A stretch of 38,340 nucleotides of DNA, from the NCBI GenBank assembly GCA_045629945.1, contig JAZQSE010000025.1, positions 1-38,340 of the forward strand, in the 5' to 3' direction. Origin of the DNA: UBA1765 sp045629945. GTDB taxonomy: Bacteria; Fibrobacterota; Fibrobacteria; Fibrobacterales; Fibrobacteraceae. The notes under the pieces are model-generated. The model was not told the origin of the DNA and searched no databases. It saw nothing but the letters and a program-made list of their open reading frames with translations. Below, in pieces: positions 25,456 through 33,645 of the stretch; position 1 is the first letter of the stretch, and each line of letters begins with the position of its first letter. Both the position numbers and the translations under genes were made by a program.

Positions 25456-26910
25456 ATGTTTTTGATTAAGCAAATAAGTTTGGGAATTTTATTTGTTTTA
25501 GCAAATGTTTCTGTTTTTGCTTGGAGCGTCAGTGGAGTGGTGGAGTCAAAAGGCGGAGTACCTTTATCTGGTGTAAAGATTACGTCTTTTAATTATCCTT
25601 CTGTCGCAGGAGAAACAGGGAGTGATGGGACATTTTCTATTTCAGGCGATGCTAGTTCAATTAATGGTTTGAATGAAAATCGCGTTCAAGTTCAGTATTC
25701 CAATGGGATTTTAAATATTAATAATGTTAAAGCTCAAATATTAAAAATTTCAATGATTGATGCTTTAGGTAAAGTCATTTATAATCGTTCTTTGCAACAA
25801 GTATATGGGCAAATTTCTTTGGATTTTTCAAATTTAAAAGCAAATAAAGCAAAATTTTTGCGTGTTAACTTTGATGGAAATGCTGAAACTTATATGATTG
25901 GAACAAAAGGCGTTTTATTAAAAGAAGAAATTGCACTCCCTGCATTTATTTTCCAAAAAGAGGGATATAAAAATCTCACATATCAAATGCAAATAGAAAA
26001 TGAAAGTAATGTGCTGATTCAAATGGAAGAAGGTTCTAATGAAATTATTTTCAGTTCTAGTGCTAATTTTCCAATAAGTTCTTCTAGTATAACACCATCT
26101 TCTAGTAGTAAATTAGAAGTGCCTGTTGATTGTTCTTCTAAAACACTTAAATCAAATACTACGATGACCATTGATGGAAGAAAAGTTATTGTGAAATTTC
26201 CAAGTGGTTACACCGGTTCTAAACCAGTTCCTCTTTTGGTAAATTATCACCCGATTATGGGGAGTGCTTCGCAATGGGAATCAGGTTCTCAAATTGCTCA
26301 GACTGCACTTTCTGATGGTGCAATTGTTGCTTTTATGGATGGAGCTCAAGGTCCTATGGGACAAGCTTGGAATGTCGGCCCCTGTTGTACAGATGCCGAT
26401 GATGTAACTTTCAGTAGAAATTTTATTACTGAAATTACAAAACAAGCTTGTGTTGATACCAAGCGGATTTATGCGGCTGGTTTTTCAATGGGCGGCGGAT
26501 TCTCTAATTATGCGGGTTGCTTTATGGCTGATATTTTCGCAGCAGCCGCACCTTCTGCATTTGATTTAGCAAAAGAAATTGTCGATGCGGGGCTGTGCAA
26601 ACCTTCTCGCCCGTTCCCAATTCTTAATTTCCGCGGAACAAATGATAATGTAGTGATGTATGATGGAGGCCTTTCTCAAGTGGTTTCTGGAAAACCAATT
26701 ACTTTCATGGGAGCAAAAAACAATTTAAAAGAATGGGGTAAAATGAATGGTTGTTCTGGTAACCCTGTTGACAAAGGTAATGGTTGCGAATATTATGAAA
26801 ATTGTAAAGATGGCGTAAAAGTGGGACTTTGTACAATTCAAGGTGGTGGTCATTCTGAAGGTGATGCTAATACGGGTTGGAACTTTTTAAAGCAGTTTAG
26901 TATGCCATAG
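25456..26910 (+). CDS. Secreted CE1-like esterase with N-terminal regulatory and sorting-like modules
   Basis: A 484-residue secreted protein. Signal peptide at residues 1-22. Residues ~24-58 (SGVVESKGGVPLSGVKITS...DGTFSISG) look like the first half of a carboxypeptidase regulatory-like beta sandwich. Then a module like a type IX sorting domain (~72-145, NGILNINN...KISMIDALGKVIYNRSL). The sandwich seems to resume at ~160-193 (FQKEGYKNLTYQMQI...). A Ser-rich linker (~198-220) leads to the catalytic alpha/beta hydrolase of the LpqC/feruloyl/acetyl-xylan esterase type, with the nucleophile in AGFSMGGG, acid side in GTNDNVVMY and His in GGGHSEG. The exact ester substrate is not determined. It has its own promoter and terminator. 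Confidence 0.87.
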   Translation: MFLIKQISLGILFVLANVSVFAWSVSGVVESKGGVPLSGVKITSFNYPSVAGETGSDGTFSISGDASSINGLNENRVQVQYSNGILNINNVKAQILKISMIDALGKVIYNRSLQQVYGQISLDFSNLKANKAKFLRVNFDGNAETYMIGTKGVLLKEEIALPAFIFQKEGYKNLTYQMQIENESNVLIQMEEGSNEIIFSSSANFPISSSSITPSSSSKLEVPVDCSSKTLKSNTTMTIDGRKVIVKFPSGYTGSKPVPLLVNYHPIMGSASQWESGSQIAQTALSDGAIVAFMDGAQGPMGQAWNVGPCCTDADDVTFSRNFITEITKQACVDTKRIYAAGFSMGGGFSNYAGCFMADIFAAAAPSAFDLAKEIVDAGLCKPSRPFPILNFRGTNDNVVMYDGGLSQVVSGKPITFMGAKNNLKEWGKMNGCSGNPVDKGNGCEYYENCKDGVKVGLCTIQGGGHSEGDANTGWNFLKQFSMP

Positions 26911-26960
26911 GTTTCTTTTATAACTCGTTTGGGTTTATATTGAAAACTCAGATGTAAAGC

Positions 26961-26990
26961 CCCGCCGGCTTCGCCGGCGGGCACTTTTTT
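26961..26990 (+). terminator. Intrinsic terminator after the CE1-like esterase gene
   Basis: A perfect 9-bp GC-rich stem CCCGCCGGC/GCCGGCGGG with a TTC loop (26961-26981), then CACTTTTTT. The GC content is far above the surroundings. Confidence 0.9.
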
Positions 26991-27077
26991 AAAGGTTAAA
27001 TAGAAATGGAGTCTCTTTCACATTTCTTTACATAAAAATTGCAAATCAGGTTTGTTTATTTTTATAAATTCACTTGT

Positions 27078-28112
27078 ATGAAAAAAATACTATCCATAGC
27101 TTCTTTCTCTCTTTTATTTTTTGCCTGCTCTGACGATTCTTCTAGTACATCGGCAACAGACGAAATTCCAGAATCCAGCAGTGCTATCATAGAAAATACA
27201 GACACACCTAGTTCTGAATCAACTTTGCCAGAAAGCTCTGCGGATGTTTCTGTTCCTGGTTCATCGTCTTCGATTGGAACAGATTTAAACATAGACTATA
27301 AAGTAGAACCCGTTTCTTCAGCATCCGCTTATTCATGCACAACAACTCCACTTACTTTTGGTTCAGGTGTTGATGTCACTTGTGATGAGACTTATCTTGG
27401 CTCTATTATGGAAAATCCAGATACGGCTCCTTACGATCCGAATCAAACCTATGTTGATTTTATTGGACTTGAAAAAGTTTATGCGGCTTTGCAACCAGGC
27501 GATAAAATGGCTATAGTTATACGCCATGCTGCAAGAACCAGTAGTACAGATCAAGGGGGTATTTTAACAGGGCTCGGAGAATTGCAAGCTATTTCTGTTG
27601 GTTCAAAACTTATAAGTGAAACGGAACCTTATTACTACCATTCAGAAATTCTTCGCACAGAACAGACCTGTCATAAAATTGCTCAAGGTCGTGGTCAAAC
27701 GGAAATTAAGCATGCTACTCTCACAGAATTAAATGGTGGCTGGTTTGTCAAAGATCAAGAAACATACGCTATTCTTGAAGAAGAAGCTATTACGGTTTAT
27801 GATTTAATTGCTGATTATGCTTATAATGGAAAATATCTTGAAGCACATTACGAACTAGCTACTCGCGCCCAACAGCTTATTGATGAAGTTATTATTGGAA
27901 AAATGATAGCTTCTCACCCGATAAGTATTGCTGTTTCACATGATCAATTGGTAATGCCATTACTAGTTCATGCAACACAAGGTCAAATTGATCTTCGTTA
28001 TTTTGAAAATCAAAACTGGCTTAACTTTTTAGCAGGACTTGCTGTTATTGTAAGCCAGGATGGCAGCGTAAAATATATTCCTGTTAAAGGTTTAGACAGA
28101 GGCGTTCTCTAA
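27078..28112 (+). CDS. Lipoprotein with Ser-rich linker and histidine-phosphatase domain
   Basis: 344 residues from the ATG at 27078; the frame is open to 27039, but the later ATG gives a clean lipoprotein signal with lipobox LFFAC at residues 12-16. A Ser/Thr/Glu-rich linker (~17-75), typical of Fibrobacter exported proteins, is followed by a histidine phosphatase domain (~140 on): the phosphohistidine motif IVIRHAARTSS, the middle HSEILRTEQT and the second histidine in ISIAVSHDQLVMPL. Relatives dephosphorylate sugar phosphates, phytate or proteins; the substrate here is unknown. The binding site before the ATG is weak, and TTGCAA/TATAAA boxes (27039-27068) would give an almost leaderless message. 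Confidence 0.85.
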   Translation: MKKILSIASFSLLFFACSDDSSSTSATDEIPESSSAIIENTDTPSSESTLPESSADVSVPGSSSSIGTDLNIDYKVEPVSSASAYSCTTTPLTFGSGVDVTCDETYLGSIMENPDTAPYDPNQTYVDFIGLEKVYAALQPGDKMAIVIRHAARTSSTDQGGILTGLGELQAISVGSKLISETEPYYYHSEILRTEQTCHKIAQGRGQTEIKHATLTELNGGWFVKDQETYAILEEEAITVYDLIADYAYNGKYLEAHYELATRAQQLIDEVIIGKMIASHPISIAVSHDQLVMPLLVHATQGQIDLRYFENQNWLNFLAGLAVIVSQDGSVKYIPVKGLDRGVL

Positions 28113-28136
28113 ACTTCTGTTTGAAAATCTCTTTTT

Positions 28137-28174
28137 GGGAAGTTCAAGAAAAGCAAGAACTTCCCTTTTTTATT
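28137..28174 (+). terminator. Terminator-like hairpin between the phosphatase gene and the ABC-F gene
   Basis: A perfect 9-bp stem GGGAAGTTC/GAACTTCCC (28137-28145 with 28157-28165), an 11-base loop and a T-rich tail. It ends only ~20 bases before the ATG of the ABC-F gene, so it either ends the phosphatase message or acts as an attenuator of the ABC-F gene. An upstream AACTTC (28112-28117) could pair with the left arm instead. Confidence 0.8.
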
Positions 28175-28194
28175 TTTTTTCTAAATTGCACCCT

Positions 28195-29796
28195 ATGCTC
28201 AATGTATCTAATGTTAGTCTTCAATATGGTAGTCGCGTTCTTTTTAAAGACGTAAATCTTTCATTTAAAAAAGGTAATTGTTATGGAGTTATTGGTGCAA
28301 ATGGCGCCGGTAAATCAACATTCCTTAAAATTCTTTCTGGTGAACTAGAACCAAATACGGGTGGTGTCACTAAAGATGCAGATGAACGTTTAGCCGTTTT
28401 AAAACAAGATCACTTTGCATATGAACAAAATACCGTTTTAGAAACGGTTATGATGGGCTTTACAGAGCTTTACGAATTAGGAAAAAGGCGTGAAGAACTT
28501 TATGCTCTTCCTGAAATGACCGAAGAACAAGGCATGGAGGCTATGGAAGTAGAAACTCGCTTTGGAGAACTTGGAGGTTATGAAGCCGATTCCGGAGCAG
28601 CAGTTCTTTTAAAAGGTCTTGGTATTCCCGAAGAATTTCATTTTTCTTTAATGGCTGATCTAGATGCTGGTTTAAAAGTGCGTGTACTTTTAGCCCAAGC
28701 TCTTTTTGGTAATCCAGATATTCTTTTACTTGACGAACCTACAAACCACTTAGATCTTGAATCTATCTCCTGGTTAGAAGATTATCTGGAACGTTTTGAA
28801 AATACTGTTATTGTTGTATCGCATGACCGTCACTTTTTGAATAGAGTTTGTACTCACACTTGCGATATTGACTACGGAAAAATCAATATTTATGCTGGTA
28901 ACTACGAATTCTGGTATGCTGCAAGCCAACTTGCTCAAAAACAACGCAAAGACCAGAACCGTCGAGCTGAAGAAAAAATAGAAGAATTGAAAGCTTTTAT
29001 TCGTCGTTTTGCTTCTAATGCTTCTAAAGCGAAACAAGCGACAAGCCGTAAAAAACTTCTTGATAAAATGACTGTTGAAGAAATGCCTGCTTCTAGCCGT
29101 AAGTTCCCTTGGGTGAACTTTAAAATGGATAGAGAACCAGGTAAAATTGTATTGGAATTAAAAGACGCAACCATTGATGCTGGCGAAGGTAATGTTCTGA
29201 AAAATTTGAATTTTTCACTTGGCAATTCTGATCGTGTTGCTCTTGTCGGCGAATATGATACTTTAAAAACAGCATTTTTCCAACTTATAGCCGAAGAAAC
29301 TCCAGCTCCAGAAGGCGTTCTTAAATGGGGTAATACAATTAGCTATAGCTATTTCCCTAAAAATAATGATGCTTATTTTGATTCTGACCTTTCTCTTGTA
29401 GATTGGTTACGCCAATACAGCAAAGAACAAGATGAGACATTTATCAGAGGCTTCCTTGGTAGAATGCTTTTTACTGGTGAAGAAGCTCTTAAATCGGCAC
29501 GTGTTCTTTCTGGTGGAGAAAAGGTTCGTTGTATGCTTTCTCGCATGATGCTTTCTAATGCAAACTGCCTTTTGCTTGATGAACCAACAGCGCATCTTGA
29601 TCTTGAATCTATTACTGCTTTGAACAATGGTTTAAAAGCGTTCCAAGGTCCTGTTATTTTCTGTACTCAAGACCACGAATTTGCAGAAACGGTTGCTAAT
29701 CGCATTTTAGAATTAACGCCGAATGGTTATACGGACCGTTCTATTACATTTGATGAATGGTTTGAAACCCAAAAAGGTAAAAAGAAAAAGAAATAG
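28195..29796 (+). CDS. ABC-F family ATPase, YbiT type
   Basis: A soluble twin-ATPase protein that, by family, acts on the ribosome. 533 residues from the ATG at 28195, which matches the YbiT start (YbiT ~530). The first ATPase has Walker A GANGAGKST, a degenerate signature (DLDAGLKVR), LLLDEPTNHLDLES and SHDRHF. The linker (~250-310) contains the YbiT-like ANASKAKQATSRKKLLDK. The second has LSGGEKVR and LLLDEPTAHLDLES, but its Walker A is GEYDTLKTA and its switch histidine is replaced (CTQDHEF), so one of the two nucleotide sites is probably inactive. No clear ribosome binding site is seen before the ATG. It ends with a short poly-Lys tail. Confidence 0.93.
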   Translation: MLNVSNVSLQYGSRVLFKDVNLSFKKGNCYGVIGANGAGKSTFLKILSGELEPNTGGVTKDADERLAVLKQDHFAYEQNTVLETVMMGFTELYELGKRREELYALPEMTEEQGMEAMEVETRFGELGGYEADSGAAVLLKGLGIPEEFHFSLMADLDAGLKVRVLLAQALFGNPDILLLDEPTNHLDLESISWLEDYLERFENTVIVVSHDRHFLNRVCTHTCDIDYGKINIYAGNYEFWYAASQLAQKQRKDQNRRAEEKIEELKAFIRRFASNASKAKQATSRKKLLDKMTVEEMPASSRKFPWVNFKMDREPGKIVLELKDATIDAGEGNVLKNLNFSLGNSDRVALVGEYDTLKTAFFQLIAEETPAPEGVLKWGNTISYSYFPKNNDAYFDSDLSLVDWLRQYSKEQDETFIRGFLGRMLFTGEEALKSARVLSGGEKVRCMLSRMMLSNANCLLLDEPTAHLDLESITALNNGLKAFQGPVIFCTQDHEFAETVANRILELTPNGYTDRSITFDEWFETQKGKKKKK

Positions 29797-29920
29797 TTTT
29801 GGAAAATTCTTTTAAGTTTTTTGCAGTGGACTTGTACCAAGAACAAGAGAATTCCCTGAAACTTTAATTTATGGCAAAAAAAGAAGTCTTTTTTATGTTA
29901 AATAAATAAATCTTCACAAA

Positions 29921-29957
29921 AAAAAACAACGGGCTGCGTAGCAGCCCGTTGTTTTTA
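29921..29957. terminator. Bidirectional terminator between ABC-F gene and gdhA
   Basis: A perfect 11-bp stem CAACGGGCTGC/GCAGCCCGTTG (29927-29937 with 29941-29951) with a GTA loop, an A-run to the left and a T-run to the right. It serves both convergent genes. The rest of 29797-29967 is AT-rich with no gene. Confidence 0.93.
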
Positions 29958-29967
29958 AAAGCGAAAC

Positions 29968-31320
29968 TTAGTAAGCAACGCCTTGCCATTTCATAGCATC
30001 AGCAACTTTCAAGAAGCCAGCGATGTTTGCCCCCATAACGAGGTTTCCTTCGTGACCATATTCTTTAGCAGCATCTGCAGCAGCCTTGAAAATTTTGACC
30101 ATAATGCCATCAAGCTTTTGATCAACTTCTTCAAAACTCCAAGAAAGTCTTTCTGAGTTTTGGCTCATTTCAAGACCAGAAGTGGCAACGCCACCAGCAT
30201 TAGCAGCTTTGGCTGGGCCAAAGAGAATGCCTGCTTTCTGGAATGCGGCGATAGCTTCTGGAGTAGAAGGCATGTTTGCGCCTTCAGCAACAGCAAATAC
30301 GCCATTCTTAATCAAAGCTTCTGCGCCGGCTAAATCAAGTTCGTTCTGTGTTGCACATGGGAGAGCAACGTCGCACTTAACTGTCCAAACATTTTTGCAA
30401 CCTTCATAATAAGTCGCTCCTGGAACGCGTTTTGCGTATTCAGCAATGCGAGCGCGTTCAACTTCTTTAATTTGCTTAACAACATCAAGTTTGATGCCAT
30501 TAGGGTCAACAACGTAACCATTGGAATCAGAAAGTGTGATAACCTTAGCACCCATTTCTTGAGCCTTTTCGCAAGCATAAATAGCAACGTTACCAGAACC
30601 AGAAATTACAACAGTCTTGCCTTCAAGAGAGTCGTTTTTCAAGTGTTTAAGCATTTCGCGAGTAAAATAAAGAAGTCCATAACCAGTTGCTTCTTTACGA
30701 GCAAGAGATCCACCGTAAGAAAGACCTTTACCAGTGAGAACACCTGTAAATTCATTGCGGAGGCGTTTGTATTGGCCAAACATATAACCCACTTCACGGG
30801 CGCCTGTTCCGATATCACCAGCAGGAACGTCTGTGTCTGCACCAATGTGTTTTGCAAGTTCAGTCATGAAAGACTGACAGAAACGCATAACTTCATTGTC
30901 GGACTTGCCTTTTGGGTCAAAATCTGACCCGCCCTTTCCGCCACCCATAGGGAGAGTGGTAAGGCTGTTTTTAAAGATTTGTTCAAAACCAAGGAACTTC
31001 AAAATAGAAGCGTTTACAGATGGGTGCAAACGAATACCGCCCTTGTATGGGCCGATAGCAGAATTGAATTGCACACGATAACCACGGTTAACCTGAACTC
31101 GGCCTTGGTCATCTACCCAAGAAACGCGGAATTGGATTAAGCGTTCTGGTTCAACAATGCGGTCGATAATACCGTTAGTTTCATAAGAAGAGTCTTTAGC
31201 AACAACTGGTTCCATGGATTCTAAAAATTCATGGACAGCTTGGTGAAATTCATTTTCGCCAGGGTTTTTGGCGACGACATTTTCATAAACCTTCTGGAGG
31301 TATTGATTGGTGAAAGACAT
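29968..31320 (-). CDS. gdhA: Glutamate dehydrogenase, hexameric NADP-type
   Basis: Reductive amination of 2-oxoglutarate to glutamate, a main ammonia-assimilation route in rumen and gut bacteria. At 450 residues it is normal length for the hexameric class. Seen: RVQFNSAIGPYKGGIRLHPSVN (residues 82-103), the catalytic LPMGGGKGGSDFDPKGKS (Lys129), DVPAGDIGTGAREVGYM, the Rossmann segment VVISGSGNVAIYACEKA and PCATQNELD. NADP preference is inferred from overall similarity to GdhA and is not proven. GGAG seven bases before the ATG supports the start. It is monocistronic, between two terminators. Confidence 0.96.
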   Translation of the reverse strand: MSFTNQYLQKVYENVVAKNPGENEFHQAVHEFLESMEPVVAKDSSYETNGIIDRIVEPERLIQFRVSWVDDQGRVQVNRGYRVQFNSAIGPYKGGIRLHPSVNASILKFLGFEQIFKNSLTTLPMGGGKGGSDFDPKGKSDNEVMRFCQSFMTELAKHIGADTDVPAGDIGTGAREVGYMFGQYKRLRNEFTGVLTGKGLSYGGSLARKEATGYGLLYFTREMLKHLKNDSLEGKTVVISGSGNVAIYACEKAQEMGAKVITLSDSNGYVVDPNGIKLDVVKQIKEVERARIAEYAKRVPGATYYEGCKNVWTVKCDVALPCATQNELDLAGAEALIKNGVFAVAEGANMPSTPEAIAAFQKAGILFGPAKAANAGGVATSGLEMSQNSERLSWSFEEVDQKLDGIMVKIFKAAADAAKEYGHEGNLVMGANIAGFLKVADAMKWQGVAY

Positions 31321-31420
31321 TTGATTTCTCCAATAATGTAATGACTTTTTGGGTCTTTTTTAAACTGAGGAGAAAAATAAAAAAGTAGAGGCACATTTGG
31401 GGATATTTTTCTCTGAAAAA

Positions 31421-31453
31421 AAACAAAAAAATGCCTCTTTTAAAAGGCATTTC
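31421..31453 (-). terminator. Intrinsic terminator after lgt
   Basis: An 8-bp stem AAATGCCT/AGGCATTT (31429-31436 with 31446-31453). The A-run at 31411-31430 becomes the U-run on the minus strand, so it ends the orn-PBP-lgt message. Confidence 0.8.
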
Positions 31454-31481
31454 ATTTATTGCTTAAATGAATAGGTTCGTT

Positions 31482-32345
31482 TTAAAGCTTTTTTGGCTTT
31501 GATTTCTTATAAGTTATGATAAAAAGAGAAATGCCTGCAATAATCATAAGCGAACAGAGCGTTTGCCCACGGCTCATTCCTAACAAATCAAGTCTTCCGA
31601 GGTGAACGTCTGGCCGCCGGAAAAATTCTATGAAGAATCTGAAAACTCCATAACCAATCAGGTAGCAAGAAACCATTTGGTGTCTAAAAAAGGCTTTTTT
31701 TCGCAATAAACAAAGAATTGAAAAGAGTACAACGCCTTCAAAAACCATTTCGTAAAGCTGAGAGGGGTGGTGAAGTATTGGCTGCGTAATCGGGCTATCA
31801 TGAGCTTGCGGAAACCACATCCCGATAGGGCTTGTTGTTATTTCGCCAAAGAGTTCACCATTAACAAAGTTTCCCCAACGGCCCCAGGTGTAACCGAGTG
31901 GAACGGCAAAAAAGCCTAGATTAATAGTTTCAGCAAATGGCATTTTGTTGCGTTTAATAGCAATACAAGCAAACATTACTGCTCCAATCAAACCGCCATG
32001 GTAAGACATTCCTGAAATTCCTGTAAAATGAAACCCAGCGGCATCCATTCTGAATGGAAGAAAAATTTCAGATAAATGACTCAGATAATAAGCTGGTTGG
32101 TAGAAAAATACATAACCTAGTCTTGCCCCAATAATAATACCAGCAATAATCCAAGTGAAAAAATTATCAATTTGTTCTTTTGACAGCCCGATGTTTTCTT
32201 TTTTATTGGTTTTAGTAATAACTACATAACAAGTTGCAAAGGCAAATAAATACATTAAACCATACCAATGAACTGGAAACGAGCCTAGTTGAATGGCGAT
32301 ACCATCAAAATGTGAAGGGATAAGATTCCACCAAGAAAGTTCCAT
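31482..32345 (-). CDS. lgt: Prolipoprotein diacylglyceryl transferase
   Basis: Lgt adds diacylglycerol to the lipobox cysteine of prolipoproteins at the inner membrane. From the ATG at 32345 it has 287 residues, with about seven membrane spans. Seen: GIAIQLGSFPVHWYGLMYL at the start, GARLGYVFFY, the essential-region ISGMSYHGGLIGA, and the Lgt signature GRWGNFVNGELFGE, then HPSQLYEMVFEG and FRFFIEFFRRPD. The frame is open further upstream into the PBP gene, but 32345 is one base after that gene's stop and matches the family start. It is last in orn-PBP-lgt. Confidence 0.97.
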   Translation of the reverse strand: MELSWWNLIPSHFDGIAIQLGSFPVHWYGLMYLFAFATCYVVITKTNKKENIGLSKEQIDNFFTWIIAGIIIGARLGYVFFYQPAYYLSHLSEIFLPFRMDAAGFHFTGISGMSYHGGLIGAVMFACIAIKRNKMPFAETINLGFFAVPLGYTWGRWGNFVNGELFGEITTSPIGMWFPQAHDSPITQPILHHPSQLYEMVFEGVVLFSILCLLRKKAFFRHQMVSCYLIGYGVFRFFIEFFRRPDVHLGRLDLLGMSRGQTLCSLMIIAGISLFIITYKKSKPKKL

Positions 32346-32346
32346 T

Positions 32347-33642
32347 TTATTTATCCTCACTTTGTGATTTAAGAAAACGAGCCCAATAATTGATAAGCAT
32401 TGCACTAACCTGAGTAGCTGGTTGAGAACGAGTGGCATTTTCTGTATTATAATGAGCTTGCATAACAATTAAAATAATTCCGTTTTTAGGATCATTTTTG
32501 AAACGAGCAAAACCAGCAAACCATTCATAACGCCCGGCTGGAGAAAGCCCATCAACGGTTCCTGTTTTTCCGCCAATCTGGAGTTCATTATAGATTTTCT
32601 TTGCCATATAACGTGTAGAAATATTTTTCTTGGCAGTCCCATTAGTTATAGAGCGAACCATAGCTTCGCGTAAACCATAATAAGTGTTTTCGGAAAATTT
32701 CGATACCGGGAGTGCTAATGCTTTTCTTGGTGCGTAAGGAGCCAGATTTTCAGCATGAGGAATTTCTAAGGGAAGCCCATAAAGAATAGAACGAATTTGT
32801 GCCGCCGCAAGTAAAGGTGAAAGAGTTGTTTCGCCAGTAAAACCGCTAGCCGCTTCTGCTAAACCATAGCCTGTATCTGGCGGAGAAAAATCAGAACGAT
32901 TGGGAGCATTGTATGAAAAATTCTGGTTAAAACCTAATTGCTTTGCGGCTTTTCTTAAACGCGATGCTCCTACTTGGTAGCCCACCAAAGCCATTGGTGG
33001 ATTATATGATTTGGCATAAGCATCTTCTAAAGTAACCGTTTCGCCTTTATAGTTTTTAGGTTGTTTAATTTGAGATTTATAAAGCGTATGAGGGTTGCCT
33101 ATCAAAGGAATTTTTGTATTCAAAGAATACTGTTTAGATTCAAGTGCGGCAGCAAGTGTAACTGTTTTTATTAACGATGCTGCTGGGAATGTAGAACGGG
33201 ATAAATAATCAGGAGATGCTTGAACAACCTGGTCTTTTGTTTCGCCCCAGGCAATAATTTCATTTGTTTTAGCATCTACCATAAGATAGAGAGCATGAGC
33301 CGGTTTAAAAGTCCGCAATAAATAGTCCATCTTTTTTGCCATATAGACATTTTTTTGCGAAAGAATATGAGTTGAATCTATGGCAGAATCTTGTTTTTCA
33401 ATTACTTTTGGTTTTTCTTCAATAGGAATATTTTTTTCTTTGGGCGTAACTTCTTTTTCAGATTCTTTTTGTGCTTTCGTATCTTGAGATTCAATTGTTT
33501 TTTCTTGTGGAATTTCTTCTTCGTAATAAGGCTCTGAAGTAGCACCGGACATAAAACGCCCTAATTGCATAAAGCTCCAAAACAATAAAACGGCTAGACC
33601 TAGCCTAAATAAAACACGAAGCCAAAGAGGGATGCGTTTCAT
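32347..33642 (-). CDS. Penicillin-binding transpeptidase-domain protein
   Basis: A 431-residue protein with one N-terminal membrane helix (residues ~8-28), a charged Glu/Lys/Pro linker (~35-90), then a penicillin-binding transpeptidase domain with all three motifs in order: SLIK (SxxK), SYN (SxN) and KTG (in GGKTGTVDG). It has neither a glycosyltransferase domain nor the usual class B dimerisation domain, so it is a compact, single-domain form; cross-linking (D,D-transpeptidase) or a related acyl-serine activity is expected in the periplasm. Orn ends three bases before it, and lgt starts one base after it, so the three genes share a message. Confidence 0.9.
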   Translation of the reverse strand: MKRIPLWLRVLFRLGLAVLLFWSFMQLGRFMSGATSEPYYEEEIPQEKTIESQDTKAQKESEKEVTPKEKNIPIEEKPKVIEKQDSAIDSTHILSQKNVYMAKKMDYLLRTFKPAHALYLMVDAKTNEIIAWGETKDQVVQASPDYLSRSTFPAASLIKTVTLAAALESKQYSLNTKIPLIGNPHTLYKSQIKQPKNYKGETVTLEDAYAKSYNPPMALVGYQVGASRLRKAAKQLGFNQNFSYNAPNRSDFSPPDTGYGLAEAASGFTGETTLSPLLAAAQIRSILYGLPLEIPHAENLAPYAPRKALALPVSKFSENTYYGLREAMVRSITNGTAKKNISTRYMAKKIYNELQIGGKTGTVDGLSPAGRYEWFAGFARFKNDPKNGIILIVMQAHYNTENATRSQPATQVSAMLINYWARFLKSQSEDK

Positions 33643-33645
33643 TGA

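Noticed and set aside
29797..29920. Small RNA or gene between the ABC-F gene and gdhA
   Set aside because: Only AT-rich sequence with no frame, promoter pair or hairpin beyond the terminator at 29927-29951.
30472..30927. 151-codon plus-strand frame within gdhA
   Set aside because: Opposite strand of a highly conserved enzyme; no ribosome binding site and no domain seen.
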